Below, piece after piece: positions 7,909 to 16,359 of a DNA stretch of 64,000 nt (the stretch's first letter is position 1; each line of letters opens with the position of its first letter). The stretch comes from Paracoccus aminovorans (GTDB taxonomy: Bacteria; Pseudomonadota; Alphaproteobacteria; Rhodobacterales; Rhodobacteraceae): NCBI RefSeq assembly GCF_001546115.1, contig NZ_KQ955211.1, forward strand, positions 218,435 to 282,434. The letters are read 5' to 3'. Below the pieces are notes generated by a model, which worked only from the letters and a program-made list of their open reading frames with translations, was not told the origin of the DNA and did no database searches. The position numbers and the translations under genes are program-made.

Positions 7909-8730
7909 TCAGGCCGTCCGTCCCAGAAGCCGCTGGAAGAAGCCGCGCCGCTGTTCGCCGGGGGTCGCCCGCATCTCGATCTGTTCGCCGACCAGGCGGC
8001 CGACCGCGTCCAGATAGGCTTTGCCGGCCGGCGATTTCTCGTCCAGCGACACCGGCGTGCCCTCGTTCGAGGCCTTCAGCACCGAGGTGCTTTCCGGGAT
8101 GATGCCCAGAAGCGGGATGGCCAGGATTTCCAGCACATCCTGCACGCTCATCATCTCGCCATTGGCCGAGCGGGCCGGATCGAAGCGGGTCAGCAGCAGC
8201 TGCGCCTTGACCGCGCTGTCGTCGCCCTTTTCCGCCAGGAAGGTCTTGGAGTTCAACAGCCCCAGCACCCGGTCGCTGTCGCGCACCGAGGACACTTCGG
8301 GGTTGGTCACCACCACCGCCTCGTCGGCGTAATACATCGCCAGATGCGCGCCGCGCTCGATGCCCGCCGGGCTGTCGCAGATGATATAGTCGAATTCCTC
8401 GCGCAGCTCGTCCAGCACCGCCTTGACGCCCTCGGTGGTCAGCGCGTCCTTGTCGCGGGTCTGCGAGGTCGGCAGGACGTAGAGTTTCTCCAGCCGGCGG
8501 TCCTTGATCAGCGCCTGCTTCAGCTTGGCGTCGCCCTGGATCACGTTGATGAAGTCGAAGACCACGCGGCGTTCGCAGCCCATGATCATGTCGAGATTGC
8601 GCAGGCCCACGTCAAAGTCGATCACGACCGTCTTTTTGCCGCGTGCGGCCAGCGCGGCGGCGATGGCGGCCGAGGAGGTCGTCTTGCCGACGCCGCCCTT
8701 GCCCGAGGTGACAACGATAACCTTGCTCAC
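7909..8730 (-). CDS. minD: Septum site-determining ATPase MinD
   Basis: A 273-aa ParA-family ATPase that carries MinC to the membrane and keeps division at midcell. It has the deviant Walker A (TSGKGGVGKTT, residues about 9-19), the DFDVGLRNLD switch I region, and Walker B/DSPAGIE. A C-terminal amphipathic membrane-targeting helix (RGFFQRLLGR) is also present. The start is a GTG at 8730. It lies between minC (22-base gap) and minE (1-base gap). All key residues are present, so it looks functional. Confidence 0.96.
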   Translation of the reverse strand: MSKVIVVTSGKGGVGKTTSSAAIAAALAARGKKTVVIDFDVGLRNLDMIMGCERRVVFDFINVIQGDAKLKQALIKDRRLEKLYVLPTSQTRDKDALTTEGVKAVLDELREEFDYIICDSPAGIERGAHLAMYYADEAVVVTNPEVSSVRDSDRVLGLLNSKTFLAEKGDDSAVKAQLLLTRFDPARSANGEMMSVQDVLEILAIPLLGIIPESTSVLKASNEGTPVSLDEKSPAGKAYLDAVGRLVGEQIEMRATPGEQRRGFFQRLLGRTA

Positions 8731-8752
8731 GAGCGTTTCCTTTCGATCATGG

Positions 8753-9499
8753 TCATTTCAGCGATTCGATGCGCAGCTTCTCGCCATCCAGCCAGACCTG
8801 CACATTGTCGCGGGGGGTGTCGGGGCCCAGATTCTCGCTGGTGCGGTAGAGGCCGGCGATGGCCAGCAGCTCGGCATCGAGCGCGTGGCAGAAGATGCGG
8901 GCCGAGGTGTCACCGTTGACGCCGGCCAGCGCCCGGCCGCGCAGCCGGCCATAGATGTGGATGTTGCCGGCCGCGATGACCTCGGCGCCCGAGCTGACCG
9001 AGCCGACGATCACCAGGTCGCCGCGGTCGGCGAAGATCATCTGGCCCGAGCGCACCGGCTGCGTCACCATCCTGGTGGGCTGCGGTGCCTCGCGCACCGG
9101 GGCCGGCGTCTCGGGGCGGCTGCCCTGGCGGCTGACGCGGTCCAGCGGCACGTCGCGCCCGCCGGCCAGCGAGATCAGCCCCGCCGCCCGCGCTGCCGCG
9201 GCCTGCGCCGCCGTGCCGCTCTGAATGCCGAAGACCGACAGGTTGCGCGCCCGCAGGTCGTCGGTCAGGCGCAGGATCTCATCGACGCTTTCCAGCCCTT
9301 CGGCCTGTTCCAGGTCGATGACCAGGGGCGCATTGTCGAAGAACAGCGGCACCTGCGCCAGCCGCGCGTCCAGCGCGTCGAAGAAACCGGCGTCGGGGCG
9401 GCCCGACAGATGCAGCGCCACGGCCGTGAAGAAGCGGCCGCGGATCTGGATAGGCTTCAGGGTCGCGACTTTGCGCGTCGCGCTCTTGCCGGGGTGCAT
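8753..9499 (-). CDS. minC: Septum site-determining protein MinC
   Basis: A 248-aa FtsZ antagonist. The N-terminal domain (residues about 15-110; IQIRGRFFTAVALHLSG, PLVIDLEQ) is joined by an alanine- and proline-rich linker to the C-terminal beta-helix domain (residues about 145-245). That domain carries the MinC repeats VSSGAEVIAAGNIHIYGRL and RARALAG-type turns that bind MinD. It is the first gene of the minCDE operon. The 231 bases upstream to the divergent protease gene must hold the promoter, but I see no strong hexamer pair. Confidence 0.95.
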   Translation of the reverse strand: MHPGKSATRKVATLKPIQIRGRFFTAVALHLSGRPDAGFFDALDARLAQVPLFFDNAPLVIDLEQAEGLESVDEILRLTDDLRARNLSVFGIQSGTAAQAAAARAAGLISLAGGRDVPLDRVSRQGSRPETPAPVREAPQPTRMVTQPVRSGQMIFADRGDLVIVGSVSSGAEVIAAGNIHIYGRLRGRALAGVNGDTSARIFCHALDAELLAIAGLYRTSENLGPDTPRDNVQVWLDGEKLRIESLK

Positions 9500-9730
9500 T
9501 CTGTTCTGCTCGGGCTATGGTCGATTCTGGCTGCGCGCTTGTCCGGCGCGCTTAGGGCTGCCTTCCTAATACGTCGCGGCGGCTGCGTCCATGCGCAACT
9601 GCCGCGCCGCGCGATTTCGGCAGAGACACGCCGTCCGGCCCGGGTGCATGGGCGGGAAACCGTCCCCTCTTGCCTTCATGGCCGCTTCTGCCGTCACCTG
9701 ATCCGAAACCGGCAGGAAGGAATCGCCGCC

Positions 9731-11272
9731 ATGTCAGGCAAGACCCGGAAATATGTCATCGTCCCCGAGGACAACGTCTTCAACGAAGGCATGGAGACCG
9801 CAAGCTTCCGGCTGTTTCGCAGCATGCACCAGCGGCTGTTCGGGGGCCGCGGCGCCAGCATTGCCAGCAGCGCCGCGCAGGGGGCCGAGGCGGGCGACCT
9901 GTCGCCGACGCGGCCGCCCTTGCGCATCCTCGAGACCGAGGCGGGCCGCATCCGGCTGATCGATTCCATCGGCGAGGACGAGGCCTCGCTGGTCCGCATG
10001 ACGCCCGAACAGGCCTTCGTGCTGCAGCGCGCCTATCCCGGGCTGCGCATCCGGCCCGAGCTGCGGCTTTACCCGCTGCGCTTCGGCCAGGTGAACATCA
10101 TCCGCCAGCAGGCCAAGCCCACCGCCTTCCGCTCGGAAAAGGAACTGGCGCTGCGCTGCGTCGATGCCGCCAGCGGCAAGCCCATCGCCGGGGCGCAGGT
10201 CGTGGTGGTTCTGAACAGGCGCCGGGGCTTCGGCATCTCGGACGTGCGCACCGATGCGCAGGGCTGGTTCCGCACCGCGCTGCCGGCCGGGCAGACCCGC
10301 ATCGACGCCATCATCTGCGCGCCGCTGGCCGGCTATTGGCCGGGCGGGGTGCAGGATGTCGAGGTCGCGCCCCAGGGCGTCACCGAGGTCGAGCTGCCGG
10401 TGCCGCCCATCGCCGACGACTTTCCCGATGCGCTGGCCCGCATGGTGGCGCCGGCGGGCAAGAGCGACGGCGAGGGCATCAAGGTCGCGGTCATCGACAC
10501 CGGGGTCGACCCGGCGCCGGGGCTGAACCTGGTCAAGGGGCTGAACACCACCGGCACCGAACCGGCGGACGAATGGTTCGGCAATGGCACCGGCCACGGC
10601 ACCCATGTCGCCGGCATCATCGCCCGCGTCGCGCCCAAGGTGGCGCTGCACGCCTATCGCGTCTTCGAAAAGGGCGACGGCGGCGCCAGCGAATTCGCCA
10701 TCGCCCGCGCCATCCGCCAGGCGGTCGAGGACGGCTGCGACATCATCAACATGAGCCTGGGCCAGTCCTCCGAGCCGATCTCGATCTCGCGCGAGGTGCG
10801 GCGGGCGCGGGCGCTTGGCGTGGTCTGCGTCGCGGCGACCGGCAACGACGGCATGGCGCCGGTGTCCTACCCGGCGCGCTCGGCGGCCGTGCTGGGCGTT
10901 TCGGCCGGCGGTGTGCTGGACGCCTGGCCCGAGGGGGCGATCACCGCGCGCAATGTCGCCCGGGATCCGGCGCCCGTGGGCGAGCGTTTCTTTGCATCTT
11001 TCAGCAATATCGGCCCCGAGGTGGACTTTATCGGGCCGGGCGTTGGTATTATATCTTGGGTCGACGACACGTCGAAAGGGGTGATGGACGGCACCTCGAT
11101 GGCCTGCCCGGCGGTGGCGGGCCTGATCGCGCGGTTGCTGTCCCGGACCCCCGGGCTGCTGTCGGCCGAGCGCAACCAGCAACGCTCGGACGACATCATC
11201 CGGATGGCGAACGAACATGCACGGCCGATCGGATTCGGCAAGGAATATGAAGGCGCTGGACTGATCGAATAG
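9731..11272 (+). CDS. Subtilisin-like (S8) serine protease with carboxypeptidase-regulatory-like domain
   Basis: A 513-aa protein with no signal peptide, so probably cytoplasmic. Residues 1-110 are of unknown type. Residues about 135-215 look like a carboxypeptidase-regulatory/Ig-like beta domain (CVDAASGKPIAGAQVVVV, TDAQGWFRTALPAG). Residues about 245-500 are the peptidase S8 domain with Asp256 (VAVIDTGVD), His289 (GHGTHVAG) and Ser456 (GTSMACP); the oxyanion asparagine is in AATGND. There is no visible I9 propeptide, which is unusual for a subtilase. The next gene, 9 bases away, encodes a small protein of about propeptide size. The ATG at 9731 follows AGGAAGGAATC; the in-frame region upstream is shadow coding over minC. 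Substrate and trigger are unknown. Confidence 0.88.
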   Translation: MSGKTRKYVIVPEDNVFNEGMETASFRLFRSMHQRLFGGRGASIASSAAQGAEAGDLSPTRPPLRILETEAGRIRLIDSIGEDEASLVRMTPEQAFVLQRAYPGLRIRPELRLYPLRFGQVNIIRQQAKPTAFRSEKELALRCVDAASGKPIAGAQVVVVLNRRRGFGISDVRTDAQGWFRTALPAGQTRIDAIICAPLAGYWPGGVQDVEVAPQGVTEVELPVPPIADDFPDALARMVAPAGKSDGEGIKVAVIDTGVDPAPGLNLVKGLNTTGTEPADEWFGNGTGHGTHVAGIIARVAPKVALHAYRVFEKGDGGASEFAIARAIRQAVEDGCDIINMSLGQSSEPISISREVRRARALGVVCVAATGNDGMAPVSYPARSAAVLGVSAGGVLDAWPEGAITARNVARDPAPVGERFFASFSNIGPEVDFIGPGVGIISWVDDTSKGVMDGTSMACPAVAGLIARLLSRTPGLLSAERNQQRSDDIIRMANEHARPIGFGKEYEGAGLIE

Positions 11273-11281
11273 GTTTTGGCG

Positions 11282-11533
11282 ATGGCTATGGAAAACAAGC
11301 GCAACGAATGTTTCGTGCTGGTCTATTCCGACGACCGCGACCCCTCGCGCGAGGAAACGGCCGAGGTTCTGGACCAGTTGAGACCGCTGCCGGCCGAGGA
11401 GGTGATTCCCGGCACGATTCGCGTCACCGGCCCGCGGCGCGAGGTGGAACGCTGCACCGGGCCGCTGGCGCATTGGAAGCTGTCACGCGAAAAGGTGTTC
11501 CGGCTGAACCCGCCCTACAAGGCGATGCGCTGA
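11282..11533 (+). CDS. Small protein following the S8 protease
   Basis: An 83-aa soluble protein (start MAMENKRNECFVLVYSD; a TTG six bases upstream or the ATG at 11288 are possible alternatives). It has no signal peptide and no family I can name with certainty. The order of predicted elements (FVLVYSD strand, ETAEVLDQLR helix, TIRVTG strand, EVERCTGPLAHWKL helix, KVFRLNPP end) resembles the small ferredoxin-like fold of subtilase I9 propeptides and inhibitors. It lies 9 bases after the protease stop, on the same strand. I infer a partner, chaperone or inhibitor of that protease, acting in trans. This is structural guesswork, not homology. Confidence 0.6.
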   Translation: MAMENKRNECFVLVYSDDRDPSREETAEVLDQLRPLPAEEVIPGTIRVTGPRREVERCTGPLAHWKLSREKVFRLNPPYKAMR

Positions 11534-11665
11534 CCGGCGCGGCGCCGGAAAAATCCCCACGGTCAAAAGACTTGCGGCAAGCCCCGCCTGCCGCCTAACA
11601 TCGGCCGGCCGGTGCCGTCCTGCCCGGTCCGCGCCGGGGTAGGGGCCGGCTGGGGGAATCGTGTC

Positions 11666-13117
11666 GTGACGAGTGCCGAGTCCAAGGCGGGAATGCGCGC
11701 GCAGCGGGAGATGGTCTCGCTGATGACGGCGCGGGTGCGCGACGCCGCGCTGCGCAAGCCGCATTTCGCCGATGCCGGCACCGACCTGGTCACGCTGTGC
11801 CGCGAGATGGCCGCGCGCGGCATTGCCGATGCGCTGGTCCGCGATGGCGACCGGCTGGGCATCTTTACCGCGACCGACCTGGTGGCGGCGCTGGCCGGCG
11901 ACCGGCCGCCCTCGGCGCTGACGGTGGGCGCGTTCACGCATTTCGACCCCTGGTCGGTGCAGGCGGGCGACCCGCTTTACGACGCCATGCTGTTGATGCT
12001 GCGCCACCGCATCCACCGCCTCTTGGTGCGCGACGGCAGCGAGGTGGTCGGCATCCTGAGCCAGCTCGAGCTGATGGGCTTTCTTGCCAGCCATTCGCAC
12101 CTGATCGCGGCCGAGGTGGCCCAGGCCGCCGACGTCCCCGACCTTGCCCATGCGGCGGGCCAGGTCGAGGGGCTGATCCGCGTCCTGCATGGCGACGGCG
12201 TGCGCATCGAGATCATCGCGGCGCTGGTCGGCGGGCTGAACCGGCAGATCTTTCGCCGGCTGTGGGAATTGCTGGCCCCCGAGGCACTGCGCGCCAATTC
12301 CTGCCTGATCGTCATGGGCAGCGAGGGCCGGTCCGAACAGATCATCCGCACCGATCAGGACAATGCGCTGATCCTGCGCGACGGCTTCGATTTCCCGGGG
12401 CTCGACCGCATCACCGAACGCTTCACCCAGGCGCTGATCGGCTTCGGCTATCCGCCCTGTCCCGGCGGCATCATGCTGAGCCGGCCCTTGTGGTGCCAAA
12501 GCGTCCAGGGCTTCGGCGCCGCGCTTTACGACTGGGTGCATGGCAGCGACCCCGAGGGGGCGATGAACCTGGCGATCTTCCTGGATGCGGCGGTGGTGGC
12601 GGGGGACGCCGAGCTGCTGGCGCAACTGCGCGCGCGACTGCGCCGCATCCTGACCGGCGGCGACGGCTTCCATGCCCGCTTCGCCGCGGCGATCCAGCAG
12701 TTCGGCGGCACCGCGCAGGGCGGCTGGTGGCGGCGCCTGCCGGGCCTGCGTGGCCCCGAGGCGGCCGAGATCGACCTGAAGAAGCTGGGCATCTTCCCGG
12801 TCGTGCACGGGGTCCGGGCGCTGGCGCTGGAATATGGCCTGAGCGCGCAGCCCACGGCCGAGCGGCTGCGGCAACTGGCCGAGGCGGGCCGGATCGACGC
12901 CGGGCAGGCGCGCGACCTGACCGATGCGCTGCATTGCATGATGGGGCTGAAGCTCGCCTCGAACCTGGGCCAGATCGCGGCGGGACGGGCACCCGACAAC
13001 ACCATCCGCCCGGCGGGCTTGGGCACGCTGGACCGCCAGGCGCTGCGCGATTCGCTGAACATCGTGCGCGATTTCAAGGCCTGGCTGGCGCAGCACTATC
13101 GGCTGGACGCGCTGTGA
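11666..13117 (+). CDS. CBS-domain/DUF294 nucleotidyltransferase-like protein
   Basis: A cytoplasmic 483-aa protein with a CBS pair (residues about 20-140; DALVRDGDRLGIFTATDL and HRLLVRDGSEVVGILSQLEL). A putative nucleotidyltransferase domain follows (DUF294), with GSEGRSEQIIRTDQDNAL, which has the GSxGR and DxD-like signature of GlnD-type enzymes. The last 150 residues form the DUF294 C-terminal helical region (LKKLGIFPVVHGVRALALE). Such proteins are commonly encoded with symporter-sensor kinases and a DnaQ-like exonuclease, as here. The stop overlaps the next start (GTGA). The GTG at 11666 is preceded by GGGGGAA; an ATG at 11693 is an alternative. The modified target is unknown. Confidence 0.8.
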   Translation: MTSAESKAGMRAQREMVSLMTARVRDAALRKPHFADAGTDLVTLCREMAARGIADALVRDGDRLGIFTATDLVAALAGDRPPSALTVGAFTHFDPWSVQAGDPLYDAMLLMLRHRIHRLLVRDGSEVVGILSQLELMGFLASHSHLIAAEVAQAADVPDLAHAAGQVEGLIRVLHGDGVRIEIIAALVGGLNRQIFRRLWELLAPEALRANSCLIVMGSEGRSEQIIRTDQDNALILRDGFDFPGLDRITERFTQALIGFGYPPCPGGIMLSRPLWCQSVQGFGAALYDWVHGSDPEGAMNLAIFLDAAVVAGDAELLAQLRARLRRILTGGDGFHARFAAAIQQFGGTAQGGWWRRLPGLRGPEAAEIDLKKLGIFPVVHGVRALALEYGLSAQPTAERLRQLAEAGRIDAGQARDLTDALHCMMGLKLASNLGQIAAGRAPDNTIRPAGLGTLDRQALRDSLNIVRDFKAWLAQHYRLDAL

Positions 13118-13320
13118 ACCGCCGCGACGGCCCGCCCGCCCGGCTATTGGTGGCGCTGTGCGGCGCGGGGGTGCTGGCGCTGAACTTTCCGCTGCTGCTG
13201 ATCTTCGACAAGCCGGTGACGGTCCTGGGCCTGCCGCTGCTGCCGGTGGCGCTTTTTGTGATCTGGGCGGTGCTGGTCGGGCTGCTGGCGCTGGTCTCGG
13301 GCCGGGATGGCGGCGAATGA
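13114..13320 (+). CDS. Small two-helix membrane protein upstream of the symporter-kinase
   Basis: A 68-aa protein starting at GTG 13114, overlapping the previous stop as GTGA and the following start as ATGA. Two hydrophobic helices are evident (LLVALCGAGVLALNFPLLLIF and LPVALFVIWAVLVGLLAL), separated by a short loop with charged DKP. It stands in the place where small helper subunits (DUF4212-like) accompany sodium/solute symporters, so I infer an accessory subunit of the symporter module of the next protein. Confidence 0.72.
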   Translation: MNRRDGPPARLLVALCGAGVLALNFPLLLIFDKPVTVLGLPLLPVALFVIWAVLVGLLALVSGRDGGE

Positions 13321-16022
13321 TCGCGCCGGGCACCGTGCTGGTCGCATCCTTCGGCTATCTGCTGCTGCTGGTCGCGGTCGCGGCCTGGGGCGACCGGCGG
13401 GCCGGGCAGGGCCGGTCGCTGGGCGGCAACGGGCTGGTCTATGCGCTGTCCTGGGGGGTCTACTGCTCGGCCTGGACCTATTTCGGCAGCGTCGGCCGCG
13501 CGGCCACGGCCGGGGTCTGGTTCCTGCCGATCTATCTGGGCCCGATGCTGGCCATGGCGCTGGCCTGGCTGGTGCTGCGCAAGATGGTCCGCATTGCGCA
13601 AAGCTATCGCATCACCTCGATCGCCGATTTCATCGCCAGCCGCTATGGCAAGAGCCCGGGCCTGGCGGCGCTGGTCACCATCATCACCGTCGTCGGCATC
13701 CTGCCCTATATCGCCTTGCAGTTGAAGGCGGTCTCGGTCGGCTATGACGTGCTGACCGGCCATGCCGGCGCCCAAGGCGCGCCGTGGTGGCGCGACGGCA
13801 CGCTTTACATGGCGCTGTCGCTGGCGGGCTTCGCCGTCGTCTTCGGCACCCGCCACCTGGACCTGTCCGAGCGGCACGAGGGCATGGTCGCCGCCATCGC
13901 CTTCGAGTCGGCGGTGAAGCTGGTGGCTTTCCTGGCGGTCGGGGTCTTCGTGACCTGGGGGCTGTTCGACGGCATGGGCGACATCTGGACCCGCGCCCGG
14001 GAGCATCCGCAGATCGGCGCGCTGCTATCCCTGGGCGGGCCGGGATTCACCGGCTTTGCCGGGGCGCAATGGTTCGCGCTGACGCTTCTGTCGGCGCTGT
14101 CGGTGCTGCTGCTGCCGCGCCAGTTCCAGATGATGGTCGTGGAATGCGGGAACGAGCGGCAGATCCTGCGCGCCTCGTGGCTGTTCCCGGCCTATCTGCT
14201 GGCGATCAACCTGTTCGTGCTGCCCATCGCCATCGGCGGCATGCTGAGCCTTGGCGACGGCGGGGCAGGGGCGGAAAGCTATGTCATGACCCTGCCGCTG
14301 GCCCAAGGCGCGCCCTGGCTCGCGCTCTTCGTCTATATCGGCGGGCTTTCGGCCGCGACCGGCATGATCGTGGTCGAGACCGTGGCCATCTCGACCATGG
14401 TCTGCAACGATCTGGTCATGCCCGCGCTGTTGCGCCGGGGCCGGCTGGGCGAGGGGCAGGACCTGACCCGGCTGCTGCTGAACATCCGCCGCGCCGCCAT
14501 CCTGGCGGTCGTGCTGCTGGGCTATCTCTATTTCCGCATCGCGGGCGAGGCCTATGCGCTGGTCTCGATCGGCCTCATCAGCTTTGCCGCCGTGGCGCAA
14601 TTCGCCCCGGCGCTGCTGGGCGGGATGTATTGGCAGGGCGCGACCCGCGCCGGCGCCTTCGCCGGGCTGATCGGCGGCACGCTGGTCTGGGCCTGGACGC
14701 TGATGCTGCCCTCGGTCGCGAAATCGGGCTGGATCCCGGCGGGGTTCCTCGACGGGCCGTCGGGGCTCGCGTTCCTGGCGCCGCACAGCCTGTTCGGCCT
14801 GACCGGCTTCGACGAGCTGACCCATGCGCTGTTCTGGAGCCTCCTGGTCAATGTCGGGCTTTACGTGGGCGTGTCGCTGGCCAGCCGCCCCTCGGTGCGC
14901 GAGGCGAGCCAGGCGGTGCTGTTCGTCGACGTGTTCCGGCGCGGCGCGGACGGGCCGGTGTTCTGGCGCGGCCGGGCGCGGACCCAGGACCTGCGCGCCC
15001 TCGCCACCCGCTTCCTGGGCCCGGCCCGGGCCGAGGCACTGTTTGCCGACCACGAACGCGAGACCGGCGCGCTGACCCCCGACGCAAGGCTGGTGGACCG
15101 GGTCGAGCGCCAGATCGCCGGCGCCATCGGCACCGCCTCGGCCCGCGTCATGGTCGCCTCGGTCGCGCAAGAGGAGCCGCTGGGCACCGCCGACGTGCTG
15201 GAAATCCTCGACGAGGCCTCGCAGGTGCGCAGCCATGCCCGGGCGCTGGAGCTTGCGACCGAGGAACTGCGCGCGGCCAATGAAAAGCTGCTGAGCCTCG
15301 ACCAGCTCAAGGACGATTTCATGTCCTCGGTCACGCATGAGCTGCGCACGCCGCTGACCACGATCCGCGGCTTGGCCGAGCTGCTGATCGACACGCCCGA
15401 CATCGACGAGACGCAGCGGCAGGAATTCACGGCCATCATCCTGACCGAGAGCGAGCGGCTCAGCCGGCTGGTCAACCAGGTGCTCGACCTCGCCAAGATC
15501 GAGGCCGGCATGGCCGAATGGCACAGCGCGCCGGTCGACATGGCGGCGCTGATCCGGGGTGCGGTGCAAAGCAGCATGGGCCTGTTCCGCGACCGCGAGG
15601 TGGCGGTGGAACTGGACCTGCCCGAGGTGCCGCCGGTCATGGGCGATGCCGACCGGTTGGTGCAGGTCATGGTCAACCTGCTGTCGAACGCGGCGAAATT
15701 CGCACCCGCGCCGGGCGGCCGGGTCCGCGTTTCGCTGCGGCAGACGGGCGAGGCGCTGGAGGTGCGGGTCGCCGACAACGGCCCGGGCGTGCCCCTGGCC
15801 GACCAGGCGGCGGTGTTCGAGAAGTTCCGCCAGGCGGGCGATGCGGCGACGCGGCCGCCGGGGACGGGGCTCGGGCTTCCTATCAGCAAGCAGATCGTGG
15901 ATAATCTGGGCGGGAGGATGTGGCTGGAGTCGGAACCGGGCCGGGGCGCCTGTTTCGCCTTCAGCCTGCCGCTTCGCCATCGGGAGGGGGTGGATGGTGA
16001 CACGGGTATTGATCGCGGATGA
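13317..16022 (+). CDS. Hybrid sodium:solute symporter/sensor histidine kinase (CrbS/CbrA-like)
   Basis: A 901-aa inner-membrane protein. Residues 1 to about 560 form an SSS-family symporter with 12-13 transmembrane segments (ALSWGVYCSAWTYFGSVG, YRITSIADFIASRYGK). A linker with a helical signalling segment leads to a HisKA domain with phospho-acceptor His674 (SVTHELRTPL) and a HATPase domain with N box (NLLSNAAKFAP), G1 (VADNGPGVPL) and G2 (GTGLGLPISKQIV). CrbS and CbrA relatives sense or import acetate, histidine or similar nutrients and phosphorylate a response regulator. Here the next gene is a lone receiver, which its 3' end overlaps by 29 bases. Translation is coupled to the previous gene by ATGA. 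The ligand is not known. Confidence 0.88.
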   Translation: MIAPGTVLVASFGYLLLLVAVAAWGDRRAGQGRSLGGNGLVYALSWGVYCSAWTYFGSVGRAATAGVWFLPIYLGPMLAMALAWLVLRKMVRIAQSYRITSIADFIASRYGKSPGLAALVTIITVVGILPYIALQLKAVSVGYDVLTGHAGAQGAPWWRDGTLYMALSLAGFAVVFGTRHLDLSERHEGMVAAIAFESAVKLVAFLAVGVFVTWGLFDGMGDIWTRAREHPQIGALLSLGGPGFTGFAGAQWFALTLLSALSVLLLPRQFQMMVVECGNERQILRASWLFPAYLLAINLFVLPIAIGGMLSLGDGGAGAESYVMTLPLAQGAPWLALFVYIGGLSAATGMIVVETVAISTMVCNDLVMPALLRRGRLGEGQDLTRLLLNIRRAAILAVVLLGYLYFRIAGEAYALVSIGLISFAAVAQFAPALLGGMYWQGATRAGAFAGLIGGTLVWAWTLMLPSVAKSGWIPAGFLDGPSGLAFLAPHSLFGLTGFDELTHALFWSLLVNVGLYVGVSLASRPSVREASQAVLFVDVFRRGADGPVFWRGRARTQDLRALATRFLGPARAEALFADHERETGALTPDARLVDRVERQIAGAIGTASARVMVASVAQEEPLGTADVLEILDEASQVRSHARALELATEELRAANEKLLSLDQLKDDFMSSVTHELRTPLTTIRGLAELLIDTPDIDETQRQEFTAIILTESERLSRLVNQVLDLAKIEAGMAEWHSAPVDMAALIRGAVQSSMGLFRDREVAVELDLPEVPPVMGDADRLVQVMVNLLSNAAKFAPAPGGRVRVSLRQTGEALEVRVADNGPGVPLADQAAVFEKFRQAGDAATRPPGTGLGLPISKQIVDNLGGRMWLESEPGRGACFAFSLPLRHREGVDGDTGIDRG

Positions 16023-16359
16023 CGAGCCGAACATCGTCCTGACCCTGTCCTTCATGCTGAAACGCGAGGGCTACGAGGTGCTGACCGTCCCCGACGGGGT
16101 GCAGGCGCTGGCGGCGATCCGGGCCGAGCGCCCGGCCCTGGTGCTGCTCGACGGCGCCATGCCGGGCATGACCGGCTTCGAGGTCTGCGAGGCGGTGCGG
16201 GCGGATCCCGAGGTCGCGGGCACGCCGATCCTGATGTTGACCGCCAAGGGACGCGAGACCGACATCGCCCGCGGCATCGGTGCCGGTGCGGATGCCTATG
16301 TCACCAAGCCCTTCTCGACCCGCGAGCTGATCGTGAAGATCCGCGAGATGCTGGCATGA
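15994..16359 (+). CDS. Single-domain response regulator (receiver only)
   Basis: A 121-aa CheY-like receiver with no output domain. Acidic pocket residues are in IADDEPN, the phosphorylated Asp53 is in LLDGAMPGMTG, the switch Thr is in MLTAKG, and the Lys is in VTKPFS. A strong Shine-Dalgarno (GGGAGGGGG at 15982-15990) precedes the ATG at 15994, inside the end of the kinase gene. Its stop overlaps the next start (ATGA). CrbR and CbrB regulators have DNA-binding output domains; this one does not, so signal output must go through a protein partner, possibly the fused exonuclease protein encoded next. Confidence 0.85.
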   Translation: MVTRVLIADDEPNIVLTLSFMLKREGYEVLTVPDGVQALAAIRAERPALVLLDGAMPGMTGFEVCEAVRADPEVAGTPILMLTAKGRETDIARGIGAGADAYVTKPFSTRELIVKIREMLA

